Source: Diadophis punctatus similis
Taxonomy: Eukaryota; Chordata; Lepidosauria; Squamata; Dipsadidae
Assembly: GCA_023053685.1 (NCBI GenBank)
Contig: JALIGW010000001.1
Span: forward strand, 159,626,547 to 159,690,546
Direction: 5' to 3'
DNA: 64,000 nucleotides
Position numbers and translations under genes: made by a program
The notes under the pieces: generated by a model
What the model saw: only the letters and a program-made list of their open reading frames with translations
Database searches by the model: none
Told to the model about the DNA's origin: nothing
In this document: positions 22,351 to 32,743 of the stretch, piece after piece
Numbering within the stretch: position 1 is the stretch's first letter
Layout of the letters: the number at the start of each line of letters is the position of its first letter

Positions 22351-23371
22351 GATTTGTTTTTATGTAAAATTGTACACACACACTCACTCACACACACTTC
22401 TCGGATTTACTCTAAAGCCAGAGATCTGTTTAGCCTTGGCAATCTAAAAGATACTAGCTAGACTAGCTTAACTTGCTCTGGTTTTATCTATTCTAGTTAT
22501 TTTTATAATATAAAGTGAATATATATTTTGACTGAAATGTGATTCCCTAGCTGCAGACGCGAGGCTCGGTTCCCCATCCACTGCCTATGGCAACTCAAGA
22601 GCAGGTCAGGAATGCTTCACGAGTTGACAGCTACCTGTTAAGTCCATTAGCTATACCAGCTATAATTAATGCCCTACTTTTTAGGGATATTATACATTAT
22701 GTTGAAAGACAGCCAGCGTAATAATATCATTTATGATTAAGAAATGCAAGACCATCTTTTTATTCTCAATCTGACAAAATTCTAAATTTTATTCTTGGTT
22801 TTTCCTATTCTGTTTAGTACAGATGCTTTTGGAAAACACTGGACTAAATTGCCACTGAGGTTTAGTGATAGAGAGAAAAAATAGATAGTACAGTGCTTCG
22901 TTTAGATTAAAGGAAAATTAGGTCAGCCTTTGATGGATAATTTGATGGAATGGTTGCCTTTTTATATAGTATATATTCTGATAGTCATTCATTGGCTATT
23001 TCATCTGTAGTTGTTGATAACTGTGTATAACAATAATACACTTTCTATGCTGCCCATGTAGGAGGTTCATATGCTTAAGAGTATGCAATTGTTTACTCTG
23101 CAAACCTTGCCTTCAAACCAATTCACTTAAGTTCTTTTGCTTGCAAAAAAGTGCATACATCTTGGATACACTGAGATTTATGAATGTTGACTAATAATAC
23201 TCATGATATGTTCTCTTGGTTCATTGTATGGGTTAAAAATAATAGTTATTAAGCTCATCTGCTTTTCCTGGGTACTTATGTCTCATTCAAATGTGTTTAC
23301 AGTTGTTATCTAAAGAATTATTATATAAAAATATAAAATTCTTAAAATAAGAATACCTTACAGTGGGAATC
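22351..23371. other. Unassigned intronic DNA with short (CA)n
   Basis: A short CA/CACT repeat lies at 22372-22398. Nothing else recognised. Confidence 0.4.
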
Positions 23372-23712
23372 TGTTAGCCTAGACTTAAAAAGATCAGATG
23401 TTTAAAGAAAAAGACAAGAGAACAAAAGCACATTCCAGCCATCTCTATGTCAAGGCCATCTCCACGGATACCCACAGTGGCCGGAGGGAGGGACTCTACA
23501 ACCCTCGAAATTGCTTTGTTGGAGAATGTGACTCATAACACACCTTGGGGGGAGGGGGAAACAGGGTCAGAGCCGGGGTGTGAATTAAGTGATGACAGAG
23601 TTGGCTTCACTTGGAACGTGCCGACATAAAGCTCCTAATAAATAACTGGATTTCTTTTGAAGCTTGGATCGAGGCTCATGATTTAATTAGGGCATTGGTT
23701 GGAACCCTGACA
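23372..23712 (+). mobile_element. Solo LTR, Ty3/gypsy-like
   Basis: Begins TGTTAG and ends GGAACCCTGACA, close to the ends of the gypsy LTR at 4987-5399. It has CTAATAAATAAC (poly(A) signal) in the 3' third and no internal sequence on either side. The 5-bp flanks (GAATC, GTAAC) do not match, so the start is tentative. Confidence 0.6.
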
Positions 23713-24537
23713 GTAACTGTGGTATAAGGAAATGAAGGAAAGAATTTGAAAGGACATATCATAAAACAAACTTTGATTAAAAATATGAAATATTTTAAAA
23801 ACAATAAGAAATCAAGATTTCATCATATGCCAATATGGCACTTCCAGACTCAAGAAATAGGCTAAACACACAGCAAGAACTGCTCAATAAAGATATTTAA
23901 AAATTTCTGGAAATATAAAAAGTGATCTCACAAGAAATATCACAATTTACTAACCTATATGTTGACAGCTGAAAAAACGAATTTGGCACAACACTGGAAA
24001 AGATGGACTTTGTCAACTATTTCAGATTGGGAGAGCAAAATCTGAAAAAATGGCAAAATTGACAGTATATATTCCTAATACTCTAACTACATTAACACAG
24101 GAATAGCTCCATAAATGTAGTGTAATATGTAGTGTGCAGTATATTTAAGCTCCATACACTGTACACTACATATTTAGACATTTGGAATATAGTTGATAGG
24201 AAAAAAGTTATAAGACCAATAAAATTATAAATGAAAGGATTTAAAAAGATTCTAGCAATAAACTTTAATTTTTAATGTAAAGTATAAATACCTAGGTTTT
24301 GGTCAGCAGTATGGCATATAAATAGAAGAGAAATGAGTATGTGTTACTACAAAGTTTTGCCCTAATATATTTCAAATCAGTTTTATTTATAGTTAGTAAA
24401 TGGGTTTTTATGTTATTCAACTTACACTATCAATTGTAGATCTTTTTTTCTCCAATCATATTTTATCATTCTAATAATTAAATCTTTTTAAAAACAGCAT
24501 ATGCATTGGTCACCTGCTATTCTTAATGATGTCTTAC
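23713..24537. other. Unassigned intronic DNA
   Basis: No exon or repeat recognised. Confidence 0.4.

Positions 24538-24581
<44 letters not shown>
24538..24581. repeat. (CAT)n microsatellite
   Basis: About fourteen uninterrupted CAT units. Confidence 0.97.
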
Positions 24582-24583
<2 letters not shown>

Positions 24584-24799
24584 CCTGATTTAACAAGTAA
24601 GGTTTTATTCCCCCCCCCCAACACTTCCTCTATCAACATGGAAAATATGTATTAGTAAGTACAGTGAGAAAAACTACTGCCATTATATTTTTCCAGATAT
24701 TTGGTCAGATAATGGTTGATGAGGCTAAAGCAATTTAGCAGTTATTATACATCATTCAAATATATACAGTAGATCTAAAGATTATGGGACATTATAGGA

Positions 24800-25090
24800 A
24801 GTACTTGGCTTACAACTGTAATGGAGCCTTCCCATTACACTTGTAGGTTGTGATGCTCATAAAGCAGGTCATGCATGACTGATCACATTTTAGAACTTTT
24901 TTGTAGCAGTTGTTAAGTAAACACTATGGTCATTAAGTAAACTAAGTGCTATTGGGGCGCTTTTGCAGAAAACCAGAAGTAAAGACTAGTTTTCAGCAAA
25001 AAGATCATAAATCAGTCATGTGACTATGGGATGCTGTGAACGATTATAAATGTAGGCCAGTTGTGAGTGCCAAATATGTGGTTCCATCAC
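24800..25090. repeat. Unclassified squamate interspersed repeat
   Basis: Contains GTACTTGGCTTACAACTG, AGCAGTTGTTAAGTAAAC and GTCATGTGACTATGGGATGC, the motif set of the repeat seen intact at 60280-60830 in the other orientation. No coding capacity. Confidence 0.5.
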
Positions 25091-25830
25091 CATGAAGCGG
25101 GAGGCAGTTGGCCATCAGAACTTTAGAACCTGGTCATAACTACATTTTTTGGGGGCGGGATCCCATAAGATACAGAGCAGAACTGTTGCAGAGAAATCTC
25201 CATCACTACAGTAAGAGCAATACCTCCTGGCAGTCTGCCCCAAGAATGGTGGGACTACAACATCATATCACCAGCGCAGCAATGAAGTTAACATCAATTG
25301 TATTGCGTTGCTATAGTACAATCTACTTCAGGTCTGCTGATATCAATCATAGCAGACCAGGAATAGTCATCTTGATTTCTGCCAAATATTTAAGATCTTC
25401 AACCAACTCTAGCCAGGACAATCAATAATAGGGGCAAGAGAGCATCCAACTTCCTATTTCTGTCTAGCTACCAAATAACTAAGATTCAGTAAAATGTTGA
25501 AAATAAAGGTATTGGGAATCATAATTCAAATTCATTTTATTTAAATGTGTCATTAGGGATGAAATGACATTTTGTGAAAAAAAAACAAGATTAGAAACAT
25601 AAGAACCTGCCTTATAGGACAATAAGACCACTGGGTCATGAAGGTTGAGATTCTCTATCTGAAAGCCAGTGGTTGTCCTGGATATGAGAGAGGATTTTGC
25701 TTGCTTAACAGTTAAATCATTGTCTTTTCATGACATGTAACTTTCCTTATAAAGCTCTTATGGATGAAGAGCATTTATTCTGGGAAACGTTTATCAACCC
25801 TTTCAACATCAATTCTTTTTAGATATCTCA
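25091..25830. other. Unassigned intronic DNA
   Basis: An open frame at 25108-25428 has no recognised motif and is probably chance. Confidence 0.35.
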
Positions 25831-25838
25831 TGCTATTC

Positions 25839-26199
25839 CAGTGATGGCGAACCTTTTTGGCACCAAGTGCCGAAAAGGGAGTATGTATGTGTGCGTGCAC
25901 GGCATCAGGTGCCGAAAAAGGGAGCATTTTGCACTCGTGCGCTTCGTGTGCGCACACTCATCTGGGCCATGACCAGGAAGAGGAGTTGCCCAGGGGGCAT
26001 GCATGTGCTGATCAGCTGGCCAGCATGCATGCTCACAGACCAGTTCTTTTGTTTTCCAGCACTGCCGCATGCACAAAGGCCAGCTGATCGTTGCATGTGC
26101 ATCAGAAACCCGGAAGAGGAACGGCCGACGCTGCACGTGCCAGACAACATGGCTCCGTGTGCCACTTCGGGCACACGTGCCATAGGTTCGCCATCAGGG
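25839..26199. mobile_element. hAT element, CAGTGATGGCGAACC type (361 bp)
   Basis: Left end CAGTGATGGCGAACC, right end GGTTCGCCATCAGGG; flanks TGCTATTC and TTCTATTC match at seven of eight positions. GC-rich inside with GCATGCATG-type runs. Same family as 63114-63526 and 63535-63971. Confidence 0.85.
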
Positions 26200-26207
26200 T
26201 TCTATTC

Positions 26208-26959
26208 CTTTGGGTTCTTGATCAATGCAATTTCAGAAAACACTTTCCAAAATAATAAGTAATTTTTAAAAAATGGTCTTTTATACAATTGGATTACGGT
26301 ATTATACAGATTGGGAATTAACATATTTTGAAGCACTTAGCAAAAGTTATTTGCTAACACTAAATTCATCCAGTATACTTCTATTTATTGACTGAAAACT
26401 CAAAAAGATAAGAGAAAAAAGTATTAATCAGAATTTTTCAATATTATTTTTATAATAGGGATACACAGAAAAGAATTAACCAGACCTAACTTTATAAACG
26501 AAGAGATGGAATGTATATAACATTCTATATGAGTGCATAGTTATTATACAAGATAAACAGATCAAGGGTACACATAATTCAAGAATCTGGTCCAAGTTTC
26601 CAAAAATACTTTAAAATAGAGGTGACTGGATATGAAAATAATGTATTTCAGTGAGGATCTGTTTTGTTTCATTATTTCATCCAAGCTCAGACGTTTCAGG
26701 TCACTTTGACCTGGTATGAAATGTAAGATTGGAATTTTCCTTGAATCAAATCTTTTGAGATACTATTTTGATCAATATGCTTGTTTTGTTCAAATGCTAT
26801 ATATTTACAAGTGGAGATTGAAACACCTAGAATAATGGACCAAATCAACCTCTGCGTAGCTAGCTACTCTCAGTTTGATGGACAAATATATACCGTAAAA
26901 AAAATTAGACTTACAGCCATGAGATTGTCACTCTCAGGATTAAAAAAACAGACTAAAAT
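26208..26959. other. Unassigned intronic DNA
   Basis: No exon or repeat recognised. Confidence 0.4.
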
Positions 26960-27924
26960 GTAATATCTAGAAACTATATGCACTCCCATGCATACAACCA
27001 AAAGTATGTATCCGGTATATGGATGACATCTTTGTTAATAAAAAAGGAACAATTAGAGAAGACACTTAAAACAATCAACAACATCTTCAAAGGAATAGAA
27101 TTCACAAGGGAAGAAGAAAACAACACATTACCCTTCTAGATATCCTCATCAGCACAGGAAATTATGGCAAATTAGAAGCACACATTTATCCAAAAAGTAC
27201 CACGCTAACCAAGTTCTCCATTATCAAAGTAACAACTCAACCTCCCATAAGAGGATCTGTGTAAGAATATTATTCAGATTAGCATAAAAGCACTGCATCA
27301 ACTCAAAACATCAGAAAAGGGAAACAGACTGCCTATACAACCTCTTCCCAAAAAATGGATATGTATACAACTTAATCCAAAAGTGCCTGGCATTCAACTT
27401 GCTACAGCACAATCATCATAAGTTATGAAAAGGATAGCACTGCCATGCATCGGAAACATGTCAGAAACAATCAACAGACTATTAAATTAATTAATTAAAT
27501 TTTTTAAATTTTAATAATAATAAATAAATATTACAACTACTTGGTATCACTATAGCAGACAAACTAACTAGAGCCCTTCAAAACATCCTAAAGATCCATT
27601 AATCCAAGAAGAAAGAAAACAAGAGTCATCTGTAACATAGATTGTAAGAACTGCAACCAATCATTATGTAGAACAGACAGGCAGAAGTCGAGCAGAGTGC
27701 ATCCATGAACATCAACAAATCAAGACATGATGAAAACTCCTTAATCTAACAATGATGGACAAACTCAACCATAGTTTCAACTGGAAACTGTGAGAATCCT
27801 AGATCAAGCTAAATTGAATAACACTAGAGAATTGCTGGAAGCTTGGCACTAATCAGCTATCAAAAGACACATGGAGATAAGCCTCATTTATACACCATTC
27901 AAAAGAGACAATAAAAAACCTGAG

Positions 27925-27990
27925 AAGGAAACAAAAATATGCTGTGAGCCGCCCAGAGTCCCTTTGGGAGTTGGGCGGCATACAAATCTA

Positions 27991-28022
<32 letters not shown>
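27925..28022 (+). repeat. L2-like LINE tail inserted in Penelope, (AAAT)n end
   Basis: GAGCCGCCCAGAGTCCCTTT and GTTGGGCGGCATACAAATCT run into about eight AAAT units. Penelope sequence continues on both sides. Confidence 0.65.
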
Positions 28023-28159
28023 AGACTAGAACACATCCTCCTCGGAAGCCTACATCCAGATAAGCAGGGATTTATTACCAGGCAAGCAACCAAGCAGAAA
28101 ACCATACTCCCATCAACACTGACAGGGCAAGTTACTGTATATAAAGAGGGAGCAACTCC

Positions 28160-28240
28160 ACACTCACTAGCACTGATGGTATTATCTAGTCAGATAAAAA
28201 AATGTCTGTAAGCAAACAACCAAGCTCAGAGGGCACCAAG
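28160..28240 (+). ncRNA. Decayed hammerhead-like motif of Penelope
   Basis: CTGATGG (28173-28179) stands where the hammerhead core CTGATGA is expected, followed by an A/T hairpin TTATCTAGTCAGATAA and ATGTC (cleavage-site-like GTC at 28204-28206). Hammerhead ribozymes are known in Penelope terminal repeats. The GAAA half of the core is lost here, so it should be inactive. Confidence 0.45.
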
Positions 28241-28250
28241 GACTCTATAA

Positions 28251-29490
28251 GAAAGCAACTGCTTAGAAACAAATAGGAATATAACGTAATAAAGATGTTC
28301 TTACTCCCACATATTTATTGTGAATGTATTGTTTTTATACTTTTATACTTTATACTTTTTATACTTCTATAAAATATATATATTTAAGAATATATGAAAG
28401 AAGCATTGATAAAAATAACCCCTGACAGGGAACAACTGTATTTTTAAAACGTTTGGAATTCTAAATCAGTTCTTTTCCTCATTTCTCCCTGAGATATATA
28501 AACCTTGTCCTTTCATTTTGTTTTCTTTTTCTTCACAGGTCACTTTTTTTCAGTTACATAACTGTTCTATTCAGTACATATGCCTTCAAGGTGAACAATG
28601 GTCATGTGATTGCATTTGTCCTAGTCACCAAATGACCAATGCTAATAATTTTTTTTCCTTGGGAGACTGACACTTTTAATAAGTTGTTGCAGATATGCCA
28701 GTCACTTAACTCAGCTGCAAATTATTTTTTACAGGAATCTCATTTTTGTGAAGTAAAAGAAACAAGGATTAAGCTAGATTAAAATACAGGATAATAAACT
28801 ATTTTTAAGCTTTAATATTAATATATTGATCAGTTGCACTTATTTTTAATTAAGCAATGCCTAAAGTATGTATGAAAGAAATCTAATAAATGAAATAAAT
28901 GAAAGCCATTATATTAGTGGGTACAGTTTTACACAGGTTCCGTAAGGAAAATGAAATGTTTTATTATGAATTCATTAAGTATTATTTATTTTGTGTTATT
29001 TTTCACTGCCTAAGATTGATTGAGACCACATAAAAATCATTTTAAAAATCCTATGTGCCATTTCCTATCATTTACCTCTTTCTCATTTGCTTCTAAATTG
29101 TGGCTGGCTTTTTTCTTTTATTTAAGTCTTTTTCTTATGACATTGTTTTTACACAGGTAAGACAATGATGTCCTCTCATGTATCCCATTCTCTCTTTCTC
29201 TATATAAAATACAGTATATATAAAAGATATATTTTGTACTATGTTGCTTTTTTGAAGTATTTGTGATTACTGGAGAATAAACATTTTTCATTTCACTCCT
29301 CAAATCACTATGTAGGTTATTTTTTTTCATAGTTATTGGAAATTAAAAATGTTCTTCTCAATTTCTTGGGTGAAAAAGTTGGGTACCAGTATGAATTCAG
29401 GCAATTTTTTAAAAAAGTTCTCTTTGCATCTATTAGTATTCTATTACAGACAGAGTAAACAATCCATTGGTATATTATAATATGGATTAT
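28251..29490. other. Unassigned intronic DNA
   Basis: AT-rich; no exon or repeat recognised. Confidence 0.4.
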
Positions 29491-29596
29491 TACGAGGGTG
29501 AGTCAAAATGTAATGCCATTTTCTTTAGGACAGGAATAATTACCAACACAGGAACATGTAGCATACATCAAAATGAAGCTGGTCCTCTGTGGATCA

Positions 29597-29597
<1 letters not shown>

Positions 29598-29693
<96 letters not shown>
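29598..29693. repeat. (ATT)n microsatellite, 32 units
   Basis: Perfect trinucleotide array directly next to the tail of the SINE at 29694-29930, from whose tail it probably expanded. The poly-Leu and poly-Asn frames through it are artefacts. Confidence 0.97.
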
Positions 29694-29930
29694 TGTGAGA
29701 TTTATATACCGCCTCACAGTGCAGGCACTCTCTAAGCGATTTACACTAGTAAGCAATGTATATTTATATTGCCCCCCCCCCCAACAATCTGGGTCCTCAT
29801 TTTACCTACCTCGGAAGCATGGAAGGCTGAGTCAACCTTGAGCCGGTGAGATTTGAACCGCTGACCTGCGGATCACAGTCAGCTAAAGTGGCCTGCAGTA
29901 CTGCCTCTAACCGCTGCGCCACCTCGGCTC
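29694..29930 (-). mobile_element. tRNA-derived SINE in mariner
   Basis: Same family as 8036-8277: plus strand shows TTATATACCGCCTCACAGTG, CCTCATTTTACCTACCTCGG and the tRNA-like head ending in GCGCCACCTCGGCTC. Confidence 0.88.
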
Positions 29931-30206
29931 ATATCCCTACTTCTCAACATAGTCACCGTTTCTCTCAATAGCAATGTTCCACCTTTGAATGAGAGGATGT
30001 ATCCCTGTCTCGTAAAATTGTGTTGACTGTTCTTTGAGCCACTTCTTCAGTGCAGTTTTCACTTCCTCGTCACTGGAATAATAATCCTCCATACTCACCA
30101 GATTTAACACCTTCAGACTAACATCTCTTCGGCCCCATGAAAGAGGGTTTGAGAGGCAAACATTACTCCTCTCAACAGTTACATCATCATAATTAACTTC
30201 TTTCAT

Positions 30207-31339
30207 TTTTTTTTTATTAGGATAGGCAATCTTTTTACCCCTAAATTGCCAGGTTGAAAATCAGAAGCTGTCCATATGCACATTTTTTCTCTGGTGCCTT
30301 ATTTAAATGTTCTTCTGCAAAGCAACAATGACTGTTATATTTTGTTAGTTAGAGTTGGTTAGAGTTAGGAAGCAGATGATGGGAAATACTTTTGCTTGTA
30401 ATCCTCTACAATCTGAATAGCCAATGCTAGATTGTATAAGTCATTAATACATGGGAAGATATAAAGTCCCATTATATAAATCCCCCTCTTGTAATACACA
30501 AATCTTAATGGACATGACACTCCAGCTGAATTCATACAATCGTTTGAGTCATAATCTGCTTTACTTTTTGTTGTGAATAGCTGGATTTACACATGAAGCT
30601 AAGTTTTAACCTCCAGGTTACCAACCACAACACCAGGCGAACAATGTAATTTTATAGTGATGTAATAAAATTTAATGGAATGGAGAATATTCTTATAAAT
30701 GTCAGATACTACAGAGGATTCATGGTTTTATTGGTCTGTAGAAAATTTGTAGAACAGAGCTTTGGGAACATAGGGAACATGTGTTTGAGAAAATAGATCA
30801 GGCTGGGACACATTTATTGCAATCACATGTTATTTTCCATAACTATTCGATTCCGTTTTAATATTTCTCTTCTGAAGAAATAATAGTAATTTGCAATGAG
30901 GTGTGTTGATCTAAGGGGCAGCCCTATTGTTATATAGCACAGAAATATATAAATGACTAACAGGCTTGGTAGGCTAGTTGTTTGCAAGAGCGCTTTATTA
31001 CATAAATCCATTCAGAACGAAAGCATAGACAACAATGGGTTGAAACTATAGTGTACCCCTTTTCCACTTCCCATCTCACAATTTATTCAACAGTTGTAAC
31101 TGAACTGAAGTAACTTCCTGGATGGAAAGGATCACTGAGATTCTAAACCACATAAGATAGGCAGAGGCCCACAGATGATTCTGAATCAGGGAAAAGATGA
31201 AACAAACACCTCTGGCTCTGCTTCATGTGCGTTTAAAGCACCTTCTCCATTGTCTCATTCAGTGTTGAGATTATGCTTTGCATTATACTGGAGCATAAGC
31301 TAACAGTAACAAATGCTGACTGTTCAAGCACTGGGATGT
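30207..31339. other. Unassigned intronic DNA
   Basis: No exon or repeat recognised. Confidence 0.4.
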
Positions 31340-31480
31340 TAAGATTGGAGGGGTCCTTAATGCTCTCTGACCTTGGTTGCTAGCACTAATGATGTTACCT
31401 AGTTTGGTTAATTAAACGTCTATAAGAAAACACCCAAGCTCAGAGAGTACCAAGGGCTCCTCATTTCAATCCCGAGTTAC
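31340..31480 (+). repeat. Penelope 3' end fragment
   Basis: Shares AACACCCAAGCTCAGAGAG-type sequence and the hammerhead-like region with the relic at 26960-28250, but no coding part. Confidence 0.6.
31372..31438 (+). ncRNA. Hammerhead ribozyme-like motif, mutated core
   Basis: CTTGG (31372-31376) pairs with CCAAG (31434-31438) as an outer stem I. CTAATGA (31386-31392) stands for CTGATGA; TTACC-TAGTTT-GGTTAA forms stem II; TTAAAC stands for the GAAA side; GTC at 31418-31420 is the cleavage triplet. The layout is that of a type I hammerhead with a minimal stem III, as described in Penelope-like elements. The core changes predict no activity. Confidence 0.5.
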
Positions 31481-31719
31481 AAATATTCTCCTTTATTGAT
31501 ATTAAGATGATGACATTAAGGCAAACATGCATGGGGCTTGCATGGTTGTGAAATCTCCAGAATCGCTGGACTGGGTAAACATCTTAGCTGCTGTCATACA
31601 ATTGGTAACAGACCTTGACTGGCAAGAACTGTGGTTGGTTGTTGAGAAAGAGACTGAGTATGGCTGGGCCTTTCTGTAGTGCTTAGGGGAGAGATGAGAA
31701 TGGAGGAAGGGGCTTTGCC
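31481..31719. other. Unassigned intronic DNA
   Basis: Short stretch with nothing recognised. Confidence 0.35.
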
Positions 31720-32178
31720 TGCAAAGCTCATTTGTGTAAGGCTCCCTCCATCACCCGTGTGAGAGCAGGGTTGGATGTTAAAGAGATTGGGTATAGTTTG
31801 ACAGGGAAGAAGAGCCTGCCCAGGGGGTAGTGCTGAGCAGAAATACTATTAACTGGGATTGTGCCAGCAAAGTCCAATGGTGTGAAGCTTTCCTCGTAGG
31901 CATTGATGTATTTCAGTGCTACATGACAATAGGGCTGCCCTTGGATCAACAAACCTGATAGCAATCTATTATTTCAAAAATGACCTTTGGATAGCTCAAG
32001 TGGGGTGGTGCAACTACCAGCAGCTTTCAGTAACATTAGCCTTGGAAAACTTCTGAGCCAATTTGGGGGACTAGGAGCAGGAGGTACTGTTTTGCAGCAA
32101 TTCTCCTTTCTCTGCAGTTGGCTTCAGTCAGTGTTGGTGGAACAGAGACGTCAAACCCTAGCTTTGCAATGTGGGGTG
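31720..32178 (+). repeat. Probable L2-like LINE body left of copia
   Basis: GC-richer than its surroundings, continuous with the L2-like sequence that resumes after the copia element at 37126, and with no long open frame. Assigned mainly because the copia target duplication joins both sides. Confidence 0.4.
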
Positions 32179-32651
32179 TGTTAGGTCTCTGACCATAACT
32201 AATATTGGATAGAACAATATATGTTTTAGCTTTTAACAGATATGTCTGTTTAGCTGAGATGTTGCAGACTGCCACAAGAGGGAGCTAGAGTTCACAGCTT
32301 ATTTCTCTGGGAGTCCCTCTCTGTTTGTCTTTGGTCTCTACTACTGTGTGTAGTCTCTGCTGATCATTAGAGCAAGGCCTAGAGTATGTATGCTCTGCAT
32401 TTCTCTCTGTGTTGTAGTTATGTATTATAGCTAAAATGTATTTGTACTGGATAGTACTTGGATTGTTATTATGACTATTAAGTGTATGACTTTGGACTGT
32501 TTATAGGAAAATGCTATTTCTTAAAGTAAACTTTAACTCATGTTAGTGTATCTGTGTGTGGCTGAGTACTTATTCACAACTGATCTCAATCTAAACGTTT
32601 CTGTATGCACAACCTTGGTAACACAAGGAATACTCTGCTAATACATTAACA
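32179..32651 (+). repeat. copia 5' LTR (473 bp)
   Basis: Begins TGTTAGGTCTC and ends TACATTAACA. It should carry the promoter and, in the 3' copy, the RNA end. I could not place the U3/R border. Confidence 0.95.
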
Positions 32652-32653
32652 CT

Positions 32654-32667
32654 GGTTATGGGCCCAG
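32654..32667 (+). promoter_or_regulatory. Primer-binding site: anticodon region of initiator tRNA-Met
   Basis: GGTTATGGGCCCAG, two bases after the LTR. It is complementary to the CUGGGCCCAUAACC anticodon-stem sequence of vertebrate initiator tRNA-Met, not to a tRNA 3' end. Drosophila copia uses the same region by priming from a cleaved half tRNA. Confidence 0.8.
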
Positions 32668-32743
32668 AGAGATATTGAGAGTTAGTGTGAATATTCAGTT
32701 TCATACTCAGACAGCTAACTTGTGGTTTACTGTTAAATTAACA

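Larger units (their letters stand above)
26960..28250 (+). mobile_element. Penelope-like element relic
   Basis: RT core PKVCIRYMDDIFV at 27002-27037 (catalytic RYMDD 27014-27028), then, after a shift, FTREEENNTLPF and LLDILI, the usual spacing in Penelope RT. The GIY-YIG endonuclease part is recognisable at about 27630-27720 (CNIDCKNCNQSLCRTDRQK, then HEHQQIKT) and the closing region as AKLNNTRELLEAWH. Many stops and shifts: a dead copy. Its 3' part is split by an inserted L2-like tail at 27925-28022 and resumes to about 28250. Confidence 0.8.
29491..30206 (-). mobile_element. mariner relic with (ATT)n and SINE inside
   Basis: Starts at a TA (29491-29492) with terminal sequence CGAGGGTGAGTCAAAATG. 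The transposase is on the minus strand; its C-terminus at about 30092-29937 reads YSSDEEVKTALKKWLKEQST, then FYETGIHPLIQRWNIAIERN and GDYVEK before the stop, matching mariner transposase ends. The N-terminal and catalytic parts and the other terminal repeat are missing. A (ATT)n block and a SINE separate the transposase end from the terminal repeat. Confidence 0.78.

Noticed and set aside
29467..29841. Poly-Leu and, on the other strand, poly-Asn frames
   Set aside because: Translation of the (ATT)n array and the neighbouring SINE.
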